Part shown: piece after piece, positions 7,653 through 16,043 of the stretch | Numbering within the stretch: position 1 is the stretch's first letter | Layout of the letters: the number at the start of each line of letters is the position of its first letter | From: Bacillota bacterium | Lineage (GTDB): Bacteria > Bacillota > Clostridia > Lachnospirales > Lachnospiraceae | NCBI GenBank assembly: GCA_023392995.1 | Contig: JAEWMZ010000233.1 | Coordinates: forward strand, 1-30,685 | Length of the DNA stretch: 30,685 bases | Direction of reading: 5' to 3' | The notes under the pieces: model-generated | Told to the model about the DNA's origin: nothing | Databases searched by the model: none | What the model saw: the letters and a program-made list of their open reading frames with translations, nothing else | Position numbers and translations under genes: made by a program

Positions 7653-8492
7653 GTGATACATATTGTGTTTGGAGAATCAGCCTCCGCGACCTTGAAGGAG
7701 GGGGTGCTCAAAAAGAAGGGAATAAGGAATGAAACGGTAATCACAGTTCAAGATATCTTTTCGGTAGGTCCGATCTGGCATCTCAATAGTAAGCAGGGAT
7801 TAGAGCAAAGATTTCAATGGATGAGCCGGACGATAAAAAAATACGAGGATGAATATGAGGAAGAAAAGCACAGAGAGCTGGAGGCAATCTATCAAATAGA
7901 ACATAGCTCGAACGAACAGCCCATTACAATCTGGATATCAGAAAGCGCAAGTGAACAAACAGGTTTACGTTATGTCTTATTTCTATTAAGGGAGAAAACA
8001 AATCAGATTCGTGTGATCAATACCACAAAATTAATGGATGACCTTTTTTGTAGTCCGGGACAAATAAAATATGTAGTGAGACATACCGGTGAAATCGCAC
8101 CGGAGAAATTTCTGACCTTTTATGAAGAGGCAGAAAAAATTAACTTCCTGGATCAAAAGGAGCGGAGCCAATTGGAAGCAGAATGGCTGGAGCTGGCGGA
8201 AAGCTATGACAATTTGAGAATCTGGCAAGGTGATAGAGTACAAAATGTCCCGGAAGATTACTATGATAAATATATCGCAGACAGAGCGAAGGAGCTGCAT
8301 AACCGGCAAAAAAAGAAAGAATATATAAAATCTGCCAGAGTGATTGGCGAGGTGCTGGGGACGATAGAGCAGCATTTAGGGGATGAGTTTATTCAGTACC
8401 GGTTGAGGGAATTAATTAAGCAAGGGATATTTGAAGTGGAGGGTAGTGTGAAAGCGATGCGTTATTATAGTGTGAGATTAAAGGACGAATAA
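7653..8492 (+). CDS. DUF1835/DUF3658 domain protein
   Basis: About 279 residues from GTG 7653, with AGGAGG nine bases upstream. The N-terminal part (1-125) begins with the characteristic IHIVFGESASATLK and contains ITIWISESASEQTGLRYVL, which mark DUF1835. The C-terminal part (about 170-279) ends with FIQYRLRELIKQGIFEVEG and AMRYYSVRL, typical of the partner domain DUF3658. Proteins of this architecture are widespread in Firmicutes and have no established biochemical role that I know of. The gene follows the SUKH gene closely, suggesting a shared transcript. An immunity role would be guilt by association only. Confidence 0.85.
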   Translation: MIHIVFGESASATLKEGVLKKKGIRNETVITVQDIFSVGPIWHLNSKQGLEQRFQWMSRTIKKYEDEYEEEKHRELEAIYQIEHSSNEQPITIWISESASEQTGLRYVLFLLREKTNQIRVINTTKLMDDLFCSPGQIKYVVRHTGEIAPEKFLTFYEEAEKINFLDQKERSQLEAEWLELAESYDNLRIWQGDRVQNVPEDYYDKYIADRAKELHNRQKKKEYIKSARVIGEVLGTIEQHLGDEFIQYRLRELIKQGIFEVEGSVKAMRYYSVRLKDE

Positions 8493-8845
8493 TTGCCTTC
8501 AAGCGCACCGGGAGACTTAGCTAGTGCAACATTTTCTAAATAATTGGCTGGAAACCGCTATGCCTCATTCCTTAATCTGGTCTCGGCGCAAACGGCAATG
8601 ATATTAAGCAAAATTTACACCAGGAAGTACAGATATAAATTCTATTTAAAGCTCCTAGATTGGTATTGTATCAGCCAAACAGATAGAAATGCTTATCAAA
8701 CAGGAACAAAAATGAATGATTGATGCAGGGCATTGATGATAAAAGTAAAACTTGGCAGAAAATAATCTTTATGAACAATAAAAAGCGTGGGCAGGAAACA
8801 GTCTATCGAAGACGTAATAATAGAAAACGCGGAGAGGATATTCCT
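8493..8845 (+). other. 353-nt gap before Imm30 gene with no recognised gene
   Basis: No gene here can be supported. Two modest open frames run through it: one from a TTG at 8543 to a TGA at 8720-8722, about 59 codons, and one from 8720 that runs in frame into the Imm30 gene. The second would encode a very basic stretch (KKRGQETVYRRRNNRKRG). Neither has a convincing ribosome binding site. The region could be the decayed remnant of a toxin C-terminus, which often precedes an immunity gene, but I cannot show it. I see no terminator or clear promoter. Confidence 0.4.
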
Positions 8846-9319
8846 ATGGAAATAGATGATTTAGCGCAGAAGCTGGTTCACAGCCGATTACTTCAAAATG
8901 AAGAACAAGTTCAAGTCTTTGAACAATCGATTGAAAGCATAATGTCTATGAATAACAGTGATTGTATTAAAAGTTTATGTTTGGGCTTTGATGATCAAAC
9001 TGAAAATGATGAAGTTATGTTTGGATTATTACATACCATCGAATCCTTTGATCAGGAATTGGGATTGGAGCAATCATTCATAAAGCAGGCAGAAGCACTT
9101 CGTTATATGCTGCCGCATGCAAAAGAGTGGGCGAAGACATTTCACAAAAGAATACTTAATCAGGATGAAGCTCGAAACGCATATGCAAGGGTTATTTCTA
9201 ACGCTGACAATGCCACTAGGGAGCTCGTACTATCCTTGATGAATGAAATCAAGGCTAAGAACCCTGAAAAATTTGCAGAGAAAACAGAAGAATTCCTATC
9301 GTCTATTAAAAGCTTATAG
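8846..9319 (+). CDS. Imm30-like immunity protein
   Basis: About 157 residues from ATG 8846, with GGAGAGG eight bases upstream; this start is preferred over the TTG at 8720, which has no such site. The protein is helical and soluble. Its core matches my recollection of immunity protein family 30: CIKSLCLGFDDQTENDEVMFGLLHTIESFD (residues about 39-68), then MLPHAKEWAKTFHKRILN, and a C-terminal segment ending NPEKFAEKTEEFL. Imm30 members are predicted by comparative genomics to neutralise polymorphic-toxin domains. The next frame, a broken YezG-like gene, begins 20 nt downstream, so the two were probably one transcript. Confidence 0.75.
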   Translation: MEIDDLAQKLVHSRLLQNEEQVQVFEQSIESIMSMNNSDCIKSLCLGFDDQTENDEVMFGLLHTIESFDQELGLEQSFIKQAEALRYMLPHAKEWAKTFHKRILNQDEARNAYARVISNADNATRELVLSLMNEIKAKNPEKFAEKTEEFLSSIKSL

Positions 9320-9339
9320 AAACTTGGAGGAAAATGTGT

Positions 9340-9816
9340 ATGAATGAAGCAAGGTTAAATGAACTTTACCAAAAAATTGCTGATGTTGTAATACAAACAA
9401 TACCAGAAAAATGGACGAAAGTGTATCTGTACGGAGAAATAGCTGAGGGCGTACGAAAATCGTATTTTTTCTATTATCCTTAGGATGGAAAAGCTCCGGT
9501 TTATTGCCATGATATACCGGAGCTTTTTCTGGTAAGTCAGGAAGAGTACGATAGGCTATGGTATCTCTCGCTGGACTATCTGAAAGAATTATGGCTGGAA
9601 TTCAAGAAGTTGGAACAATGCCAGTGGACAAGCTTAACAATGAACTTTGATCCTACAGGCTGCTTTAGAATTGACTATGATTATGAAAATCTCTCAAAGG
9701 CGAATGATCATGAGCGAATGCTTGTATGGGAATATAATTACCTTGGACTGGTGCCTCAGCATGAAGCTGACAAGAGATATTTGGAACATTATCTTAAAAG
9801 TAAGAAGCACCTTTGA
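9340..9816 (+). pseudogene. yezG-like: YezG/DUF600-family immunity gene broken by an amber codon
   Basis: ATG 9340 has GGAGG nine bases upstream and begins a frame that reads MNEARLNELYQKIADVVIQ and continues to YFFYYP. Codon 48 (9481-9483) is TAG. The same frame then continues without any other stop to TGA 9814-9816, with YCHDIPELF, a YDRLWYLSLDYLKELW helix and FDPTGCFRIDYDYENL. The whole 157-residue readthrough product has the order and length of the YezG/DUF600 immunity family (in Bacillus subtilis the partner of toxin YeeF). A single GAG-to-TAG change would explain the stop. The downstream half has no good start site of its own. Either the gene is dead or the amber is suppressed; the first is more likely. 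Confidence 0.82.
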
Positions 9817-9850
9817 ATGATAAGGTTCAATCAAGCTCAATAAAATAGAG

Positions 9851-9879
9851 TTGTTACAATATGGACTTTGTGATAAAGT
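9851..9879 (+). promoter_or_regulatory. Candidate promoter for the AraC gene
   Basis: TTGTTA (9851-9856), 17 bases, then TAAAGT (9874-9879) preceded by TG at the extended -10 position. Each hexamer matches the consensus at four of six bases. It lies 86 bases before the AraC start in the gap after the broken YezG gene. The match is moderate and not unique in AT-rich DNA. Confidence 0.35.
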
Positions 9880-9964
9880 GAAGAATGAAGAAGGGTCAAC
9901 GAAATCGGGACAATGCAATTAAGTGAAAGGCCTGTCTACCTTTATAGAACGGAAGTGATACCTT

Positions 9965-10798
9965 TTGGTTACCAGTGAAGTTGTGAATCAGGCGATTAAC
10001 TATATTATGGAGCATATTGGTGATGAGATTAAGATTGAAGACGTGGCCAGGCACTGCAGCTTCTCAAAATATTATTTTAGTAGAATCTTCAAAGAGGAAA
10101 CGGGTGAAAGTATCTATGCTTTTATCAAAAGGCTAAGGCTGGAACAGAGCGCTTTTCGATTGAAGGTGGAACGGGGGAAGACGATAACAGATATCGGCTT
10201 TGAATATGGATATAGCCCGTCAAATTACAGCTCAGTGTTTAAAGAGCATCATAATGCTTCTCCGGCTGAATTTAGAAAAAATATAGCGAAGCATTCCATG
10301 AGGCATCCATTTTATCCTGATACGGTGAATGAAATAGAGTCCTTTGAAGAATGCAGTAAAAAAATTACCATTGAATATATGGAAGATCAATTTGTAATTT
10401 ACGAAAGAAGGATCGGAAATTATCAAAATCTTGGACGGAACTGGACAGAATTTCTGGAAAAGTATAAAGACTACTTAACAGATCAAACACGGTTCATAGA
10501 AAACACCTTTGATGATGCTTCGATTACCGATCGGAATGGTTGTCTTTATGATATCTGTATGAGTGTGGATCAGAGCTGTAAGTTGGCAAATACGCTTACA
10601 ATTCCGGGGGGCAAGTTTGCAGTATATCATTTTAAAGGATATCCCCAGCAGATTTACTCCGCCTACCAAAGTATGTTTAATATATGGCTTCCGATGAGCA
10701 ATTATAGGATTGATAAGCGCTATGGCTTTGATTGCTATCGTAAAATTGACTGTGATACGATGTATATGGTGTTAGACCTTTATATTCCAATTATGTAA
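9965..10798 (+). CDS. AraC-family regulator with GyrI-like ligand-binding domain
   Basis: About 277 residues; the start is TTG 9965 with GGAAG nine bases upstream, and no ATG is nearby. Residues about 8-106 hold two helix-turn-helices (IEDVARHCSFSKYYFSRIFKEETGES and TITDIGFEYGYSPSNYSSVFKEHHNASPAEFR). Residues about 120-277 form a GyrI-like effector-binding domain, ending in GGKFAVYHFKGYPQQIYSAY and VLDLYIPI. Such N-terminal-HTH regulators (SoxS/Rob-like with GyrI domain) bind hydrophobic or cationic drugs and activate resistance genes. The UvrA-like ATPase gene downstream on the same strand, 187 nt away, is the obvious candidate target. Confidence 0.88.
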   Translation: MVTSEVVNQAINYIMEHIGDEIKIEDVARHCSFSKYYFSRIFKEETGESIYAFIKRLRLEQSAFRLKVERGKTITDIGFEYGYSPSNYSSVFKEHHNASPAEFRKNIAKHSMRHPFYPDTVNEIESFEECSKKITIEYMEDQFVIYERRIGNYQNLGRNWTEFLEKYKDYLTDQTRFIENTFDDASITDRNGCLYDICMSVDQSCKLANTLTIPGGKFAVYHFKGYPQQIYSAYQSMFNIWLPMSNYRIDKRYGFDCYRKIDCDTMYMVLDLYIPIM

Positions 10799-10887
10799 AA
10801 TTATTAAATTACCTGCATCTTATCTGAATTAAATCACCATCAAAAAAACAAAGCAAGAATTCAGAAGTTTTAATCATAACTCTTTTC

Positions 10888-10893
10888 TATAAT
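10888..10893 (+). promoter_or_regulatory. Perfect -10 box upstream of the UvrA-like gene
   Basis: TATAAT lies at 10888-10893, 98 bases before the UvrA-like start. No good -35 is present at the right distance (AAGTTT at 10865-10870 with a 17-base spacer). A strong -10 with a poor -35 fits a promoter needing an activator, and the preceding gene encodes an AraC-type protein. Transcription would begin around 10900, giving a leader of about 85 nt that holds a short open frame. Confidence 0.45.
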
Positions 10894-10936
10894 GGAATCA
10901 GACTTTTAGATTTCAACGATGGAAAGGAGTTTTTTT

Positions 10937-11002
10937 ATGATCAAAACGAATCAAAGAAAAGATAAACTGAAAAGGAGAGCGACGAATGTCACAACAAGAT
11001 AA
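10937..11002 (+). CDS. Possible 21-residue leader peptide overlapping the UvrA-like start
   Basis: ATG 10937 has a good AAAGGAG seven bases upstream. It encodes a short, very basic peptide (MIKTNQRKDKLKRRATNVTT plus R) ending in TAA at 11000-11002, in another frame and overlapping the first 17 bases of the UvrA-like gene. The main gene's own AAAGGAG (10971-10977) lies inside it. Short overlapping leader frames control several ribosome-targeted drug-resistance genes, so translational coupling or attenuation is possible. No clear alternative hairpins were found, so the peptide may be fortuitous. Confidence 0.35.
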   Translation: MIKTNQRKDKLKRRATNVTTR

Positions 11003-13250
11003 AATCATAATCAAGGGTTTGACTCAGAACAATCTAAAAAATATTTCACTTGAAATTCCGAAGAGAAAGATTGTTGTATTTACCGGAGTCTCAGGCTCCG
11101 GTAAATCTAGTATAGTATTTGATACGATTGCAGCGGAATGCAGCAGGCAGATGAATGAGACCTATCCGGCCTTCATTCGCGGAAGGCTGCCCAAGTACGA
11201 GAAGCCGAAATGTGACTTGATTCAAAATCTATCAGCTTCCGTTATTGTTGATCAGAGCCGTCTTGGCGGGAATGCCCGTTCAACCGTTGGAACAATTACA
11301 GATCTATATGCAATGCTTCGGGTGCTCTTTTCCCGCATAGGAGAGCCCTATGTTGGAACAGCCTCCTGCTTTTCTTTTAATGATCCGGCTGGAATGTGTC
11401 CGGAGTGTTCCGGTCTTGGTAATGTGACTGAAATTAACCTGGATGTCCTTCTGAAGGAAGATCAAAGCTTACGAACCGGGATGATTGATCTGACCATGTA
11501 TCAGGCGGGGCACTGGTATTGGAAACAGTATGCACAGTCGGGTTTGTTCGATCTCGATAAAAAGTGGAAGGATTATTCGGAGAAGGAACAAAATCTGCTG
11601 CTTTATGGGGCATATGAAAAGGGTTCGGAGCAATTAGATAAAAAGGTGGAAGGAATATATAACCATCTGAACAGAATCTTATTGAATAAAGATCGTTCCG
11701 ATTCCAGTGAAACCCTTCAGAACCGGATTGCCACACTGATTAAACAAAAGGAATGTCCTGTTTGTCATGGAGACCGATTAAATCAGGAAGCGAGAACCTG
11801 CTTTATCAATGGATTCAATATATCTGAACTTTGTAAGCTGGAATTTCGGGAACTTCGAGATATATTGCTGAGGATTACAGAGGAAAGAGGGCAGACCATT
11901 GTTCAATCCTTAGTAGCAGCTCTTAGCCGGATGATTGATATTGGGCTTCCATACCTTAGCATGAACCGGGAATCGGCATCCCTGTCAGGGGGAGAGGCAC
12001 AGCGCCTGAAACTGGTGCGTTATATGGGAAGCTCCTTGACGGATATGATTTATATTTTTGATGAGCCAAGTACAGGGATGCATCCAAGGGATGTTCATCG
12101 TATGACAAACCTATTGAAGGATTTGCGGGATAGGGGTAATACGGTTCTGGTAGTGGAACACGATAAGGACGTCATAAATATTGCGGATGAAGTAATTGAG
12201 GTTGGGCCATTTGCCGGGATAAGCGGCGGACAAATATTATTTCAGGGGAGCTATGAAAATCTGCTGCTTTCTGATACCAAAACGGGTATTGCTATGAAGC
12301 ACAGGATTCCGGTTAAGAGAAAGCCTCGTAAACCTGTAGAATTTCTTACTGTCAGGGACGCAGGCCTTCATAATTTGAAAAACATAACCGTGGAGATTCC
12401 TCTCCAGGTGCTGACCGTAGTGACGGGCGTGGCAGGATCAGGAAAGAGTACTTTGATTCGTGATGTATTTGCCAAGAAGTATGAGAATCAGGTGGTGCTG
12501 GTAGATCAGTCTCCAATCACGGCGACAGGACGATCAACACCTGTAACCTACCTGGGAATTTTTGATGAGATACGTAAGCTGCTTGCTGCGGAGAATGGGG
12601 AGGAGGCTTCTCTTTTTTCCTTTAATAGTAAAGGTGCCTGCCCGAACTGCGGGGGGAAAGGTATCGTTATAACTGAACTGGTATTTATGGATCCGGTCGT
12701 TACGGTATGTGAAGCCTGTGAAGGGAGGAGATATAGTAAGGAAGCCTTAGCTTATCAGTATCGGGGTAAAAATATTGATGAAATACTGCAATTGTCTGCG
12801 GAAGCTGCACTTGTATTTTTTCAGGACAACCGCAAGATTAGTAAAATGCTGAAAGCAATGCTGGAAGTGGGATTATCCTATCTGTCATTAGGCCAGTCCC
12901 TTTCTACGTTATCGGGCGGTGAACGTCAGAGAGTGAAGCTTGCTAAAAATTTATATAAAAAGGGAAATATTTATGTACTGGATGAGCCTACTACCGGCCT
13001 GCATGCTTCTGATGTGGAAACCATTATGAAGCTGCTGGATCAGCTTGTTAAGCGGGGAAATACCGTTGTAGTGATTGAGCACAATCTGGATGTGATGAAG
13101 CAGGCGGATTATCTGATTGATATCGGACCGGATGGTGGTACGGCAGGGGGAGAAGTCGTGTTTACAGGTACACCGCAGGAAATGGTAAGTAGTGCGGATA
13201 CCATTACTGCTAATTATCTTAAGAAGTCCCTGGAAGACAGAGGAGAGTAA
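10986..13250 (+). CDS. UvrA2/DrrC-like ABC ATPase (short UvrA paralogue)
   Basis: 754 residues from ATG 10986, with AAAGGAG eight bases upstream. There are two ABC ATPase halves. The first has Walker A GVSGSGKSS (34-42), signature LSGGEAQR (about 332) and Walker B FDEPSTGMHPRD (about 357). The second has GVAGSGKST (about 480), LSGGERQR (about 642) and LDEPTTGLHASD (about 664). Cysteine motifs CPECSGLG, CPVCHGDR, CPNCGGKG and CEACEGRR are kept. At about 750 residues it is some 190 shorter than housekeeping UvrA (about 940), and the UvrB-binding region after the first Walker A is largely missing. Such UvrA2/DrrC-like proteins are linked to resistance to DNA-binding drugs, not to standard excision repair. 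The AraC/GyrI-like gene upstream fits drug-induced expression. Confidence 0.9.
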   Translation: MSQQDKIIIKGLTQNNLKNISLEIPKRKIVVFTGVSGSGKSSIVFDTIAAECSRQMNETYPAFIRGRLPKYEKPKCDLIQNLSASVIVDQSRLGGNARSTVGTITDLYAMLRVLFSRIGEPYVGTASCFSFNDPAGMCPECSGLGNVTEINLDVLLKEDQSLRTGMIDLTMYQAGHWYWKQYAQSGLFDLDKKWKDYSEKEQNLLLYGAYEKGSEQLDKKVEGIYNHLNRILLNKDRSDSSETLQNRIATLIKQKECPVCHGDRLNQEARTCFINGFNISELCKLEFRELRDILLRITEERGQTIVQSLVAALSRMIDIGLPYLSMNRESASLSGGEAQRLKLVRYMGSSLTDMIYIFDEPSTGMHPRDVHRMTNLLKDLRDRGNTVLVVEHDKDVINIADEVIEVGPFAGISGGQILFQGSYENLLLSDTKTGIAMKHRIPVKRKPRKPVEFLTVRDAGLHNLKNITVEIPLQVLTVVTGVAGSGKSTLIRDVFAKKYENQVVLVDQSPITATGRSTPVTYLGIFDEIRKLLAAENGEEASLFSFNSKGACPNCGGKGIVITELVFMDPVVTVCEACEGRRYSKEALAYQYRGKNIDEILQLSAEAALVFFQDNRKISKMLKAMLEVGLSYLSLGQSLSTLSGGERQRVKLAKNLYKKGNIYVLDEPTTGLHASDVETIMKLLDQLVKRGNTVVVIEHNLDVMKQADYLIDIGPDGGTAGGEVVFTGTPQEMVSSADTITANYLKKSLEDRGE

Positions 13251-13338
13251 GGGCAAGTAAGAGTAACACATTGGGATAAAACTACCTCATACGCTGATCA
13301 AATCCAATAATGAGATTGTTTCCAAATTATGTTTTAGT

Positions 13339-13443
13339 ATTTTTGAGTTTAATTATTATTTTAAAAATCCATGAAACCAGTAAGGACTGAGACCCTTACA
13401 AGGAAAGTTTCATGGATTTTATATATTATATTTAACTCAAAAA
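13339..13443. repeat. Nested inverted repeat between convergent genes, possible bidirectional terminator
   Basis: Three nested complementary pairs share one centre. The outer arms are TATTTTTGAGTT-like at 13339-13350 and AACTCAAAAAT from 13434. The middle arms are AAAATCCATGAAAC (about 13364-13377) and GTTTCATGGATTTT (13407-13420). The inner arms are GTAAGG and CCTTAC around 13380-13399. The structure lies between the UvrA-like gene and the oppositely oriented permease gene, where a two-way terminator is expected. The U-tracts are short, and the length of over 100 nt is unusual for a simple terminator, so a small palindromic repeat element is the alternative. Confidence 0.6.
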
Positions 13444-13490
13444 TGGAGTATTTTATTGATATCAATTCATAGGAAGTCCAATAGAACGAA

Positions 13491-16043
13491 TCAAGTCAAA
13501 TCATCCCGAAGTGCATCAATAATATTTTCCTTTTTTATCTTACTAGTGGAATACAGCATTGTAATAAATACAATAAAAATAACGCCAAATGCACTGATTA
13601 TCATACTGCCCCAGGGAAATACAAAATCGATGTTATCACTACCGCCGATCGTCCCCCCGACCATGCCAAAATAAATGAGGAAGGAAATTAGTACTGAGAG
13701 GGGCAGACCCCATAGCATTGTCCGTGCTCCATAAAGAGCACATTCAAAGCGCATCATCTTATTGAAATCCCGGTCAGACATCCCGACAGACCGTAGCATG
13801 GCAAATTCCCTTCTGCGCAGCTTGATGTTGGTAGAGATCGTATTAAAGACGTTTGCAACCGCGATCAGTGAAATCATAGTAATAAAAACAACCGAGAAAA
13901 GCGAAATTACGAAGTTCATATTGCGGTTTTCTTCCAGTATCTTATAAACATTATACAGACTATAGTCAGCGGTAATGCCGGCACCGTCAATTATGGTCTG
14001 AAGCTTTGCGGTAGTCTGACCGGGGTTCTCTGACTGAAAGGTTATGCCCAGCTGTGTAGTCCTTACAGTGGCATTGAGTGCATCAAATTGTGGCTTAATC
14101 TCGTAAGGTGCAATCACCATAAGAGAGTATCCGGGCCAATCACCGGGATCTGCAGGCAGCAAATCCGGGTAGTCCTTTACAAAGGTTACATGAAGGGTTT
14201 TCGTCTGATCCCCGGTCTTAGAGCGGAGAGTAAAATCCATAGGCTGATCCTGTGTATACCAGCTCCCGGGCAATATACCCGCCATAATCATTTTATTGTC
14301 CTGCCCATTATATTCTTTTGGAGAAAGACCCAGTTTCCCTAACAGATTCTGATAGACACTGTCCTCAACGAACTGAATATCCAATTGCACCTTCACGGTT
14401 TCACCAGTCCCGTCATAGCCGATGAGCTTACCATACTCGTCAATAAAATGACTTGTCAGATCGGTGGTATTTAGTACACAGGAATAGGTGGATAGTGCCT
14501 GATACGAGCTCTGGGTAATGCCGTCGGCAGTTTTCATCGCATCGTAAAGCTGGAACAGCTCGTTTTCCTCCATGTCTCGAGTGTAGAAACAGATGTCATA
14601 ATCTTCAACTACCACAGATGCCTTATTTGCCACCTGATTCAAATAGGTTCCGAAAGAGCTTGCAGAGATAAACAACACGACACTTAACGTAAGCGACAGG
14701 ATAATGCTGCGGTAACGCCGCCGGTTTCTTTTGAAGTTTTTCAAGGCGAGTATTTCCTCTAAGCCAAACAGGCGCTCAGAAAGCTTTGAGATCCTTACCG
14801 CCTTGGATTCTAGCTTAATCTCGTTGGTTTGACGGATGCATTCCATCACTGGTATCCCGGCAGCTTTTTTTGCCGGAAGATAGGCTGAGATCAGAATGGT
14901 GATCATACTGATCACTGCCGCAGCAGCAAGAACAGGAACAGACACCACCAAAGCAAAGGGTACATTGTCATACATTACATTAATGAAATTCCTTGCCACA
15001 AGATCAAGCACCAGTTTGATGCTTGGTATTCCAACGATAATACCGATGGGAATGCCGATTGCACCGATGCAAAGCCCTTCAAACAGCACAGAATGACGCA
15101 GCTGCTTTTGCGTGGCACCGACCGACATTAATATACCAAACTGGCGTGTACGTTCATTCAAGGAGATGTTGAAGGAATTGTAGATCAGGAACACGGAGCC
15201 TAGCATAACCAGTGATATTAAGATGGCACCAATGGAATACAGGAGAACAGTAATTATCTTTTCCCCCGAAAGTCCCATAAAACGTAATACGGCATCATTT
15301 AAGACGAAACTATGCTTGTCGGAGATGCTGCTCGCATAGGAATGAACCTGATATGGGGTCTTCAGCGTAACAAATATACTAAGACTATCTGCAAAAGAGG
15401 TATCCTCTGTCGTGATTAAGGTATAACCGGGTGCAGAATATTCCTCAATGGCGGGTCGCTGGCAGATACCGACCACCGTATATGTTTTCTCAGCCTTGGG
15501 TACAAGGGCTTCTTCTCCCTTACGATAAGGATCGTGCTGACTAAGCTCCCGACCGTCCTTTCTGCGGTTGCCGACCGAGAGCGTGAGGGTGTCGCCCAAG
15601 GAAATTTTTATACCGGCATTTGCTGCAATGTGAGCCGGTATTACGACTTCGCTGCTGTTCTTCGGCAGTCTGCCGTAAAGCAGCTGGAGGGGGAGCGTAT
15701 CCATGGCTTTCTTATCCCAGCCGGTAATAAAGAGATAGGGCTTGGCAGGATTTTTCCCACCCTTCAGCGAGGCATAGCCAAGGTTCTGGAGCGTTACCGT
15801 CTTTGCCACCTGGCTGTTCTTCGACTGCTCCAGTGCAAAGGAGGAATCTGCGTCCGGGATTTCAATATGCCAATCACCGTATTTGGCGGCAGAACCGTTT
15901 ATCATATAGCTTTGCAGGGAAATGGCAAAGCTGGCTACGGCTGTAATCATGGCGGTGGACAGAACCACTCCGATTACTGTTACAATTGTCCGGGTACGGC
16001 TCTTTTTCAAGCTTTGCAGAGTGACTTTGTTAAATATATTCAT
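13491..16043 (-). CDS. ABC transporter permease with two FtsX domains
   Basis: 850 residues. An N-terminal membrane helix (about 17-40) is followed by a MacB-type extracellular domain (about 45-250). An FtsX domain with three helices follows (about 265-400, ending in ISAYLPAKKAAGIPVMECIRQ). The pattern then repeats: a helix near 455, a second external domain (about 475-720) and a C-terminal FtsX domain (about 735-845). FtsX permeases of this duplicated type work with a MacB-like ATPase on peptides, lipids or antibiotics, often in resistance. The start ATG overlaps the stop of the ATPase gene by four bases, so translation is coupled. A two-component system lies upstream in the same direction. 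The architecture differs from BceB, which has one large external loop. Confidence 0.9.
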   Translation of the reverse strand: MNIFNKVTLQSLKKSRTRTIVTVIGVVLSTAMITAVASFAISLQSYMINGSAAKYGDWHIEIPDADSSFALEQSKNSQVAKTVTLQNLGYASLKGGKNPAKPYLFITGWDKKAMDTLPLQLLYGRLPKNSSEVVIPAHIAANAGIKISLGDTLTLSVGNRRKDGRELSQHDPYRKGEEALVPKAEKTYTVVGICQRPAIEEYSAPGYTLITTEDTSFADSLSIFVTLKTPYQVHSYASSISDKHSFVLNDAVLRFMGLSGEKIITVLLYSIGAILISLVMLGSVFLIYNSFNISLNERTRQFGILMSVGATQKQLRHSVLFEGLCIGAIGIPIGIIVGIPSIKLVLDLVARNFINVMYDNVPFALVVSVPVLAAAAVISMITILISAYLPAKKAAGIPVMECIRQTNEIKLESKAVRISKLSERLFGLEEILALKNFKRNRRRYRSIILSLTLSVVLFISASSFGTYLNQVANKASVVVEDYDICFYTRDMEENELFQLYDAMKTADGITQSSYQALSTYSCVLNTTDLTSHFIDEYGKLIGYDGTGETVKVQLDIQFVEDSVYQNLLGKLGLSPKEYNGQDNKMIMAGILPGSWYTQDQPMDFTLRSKTGDQTKTLHVTFVKDYPDLLPADPGDWPGYSLMVIAPYEIKPQFDALNATVRTTQLGITFQSENPGQTTAKLQTIIDGAGITADYSLYNVYKILEENRNMNFVISLFSVVFITMISLIAVANVFNTISTNIKLRRREFAMLRSVGMSDRDFNKMMRFECALYGARTMLWGLPLSVLISFLIYFGMVGGTIGGSDNIDFVFPWGSMIISAFGVIFIVFITMLYSTSKIKKENIIDALRDDLT

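Noticed and set aside
8543..8722. Open frame of about 59 codons from a TTG.
   Set aside because: No ribosome site, no recognisable motif and a length expected by chance in this AT-rich DNA.
10878..10931. An 11-pair stem (AACTCTTTTCT with GGAAAGGAGTT) that could hide the leader peptide ribosome site.
   Set aside because: The left arm overlaps the TATAAT at 10888-10893, so the transcript would start after it and could not contain both arms. It would matter only if transcription came from further upstream.
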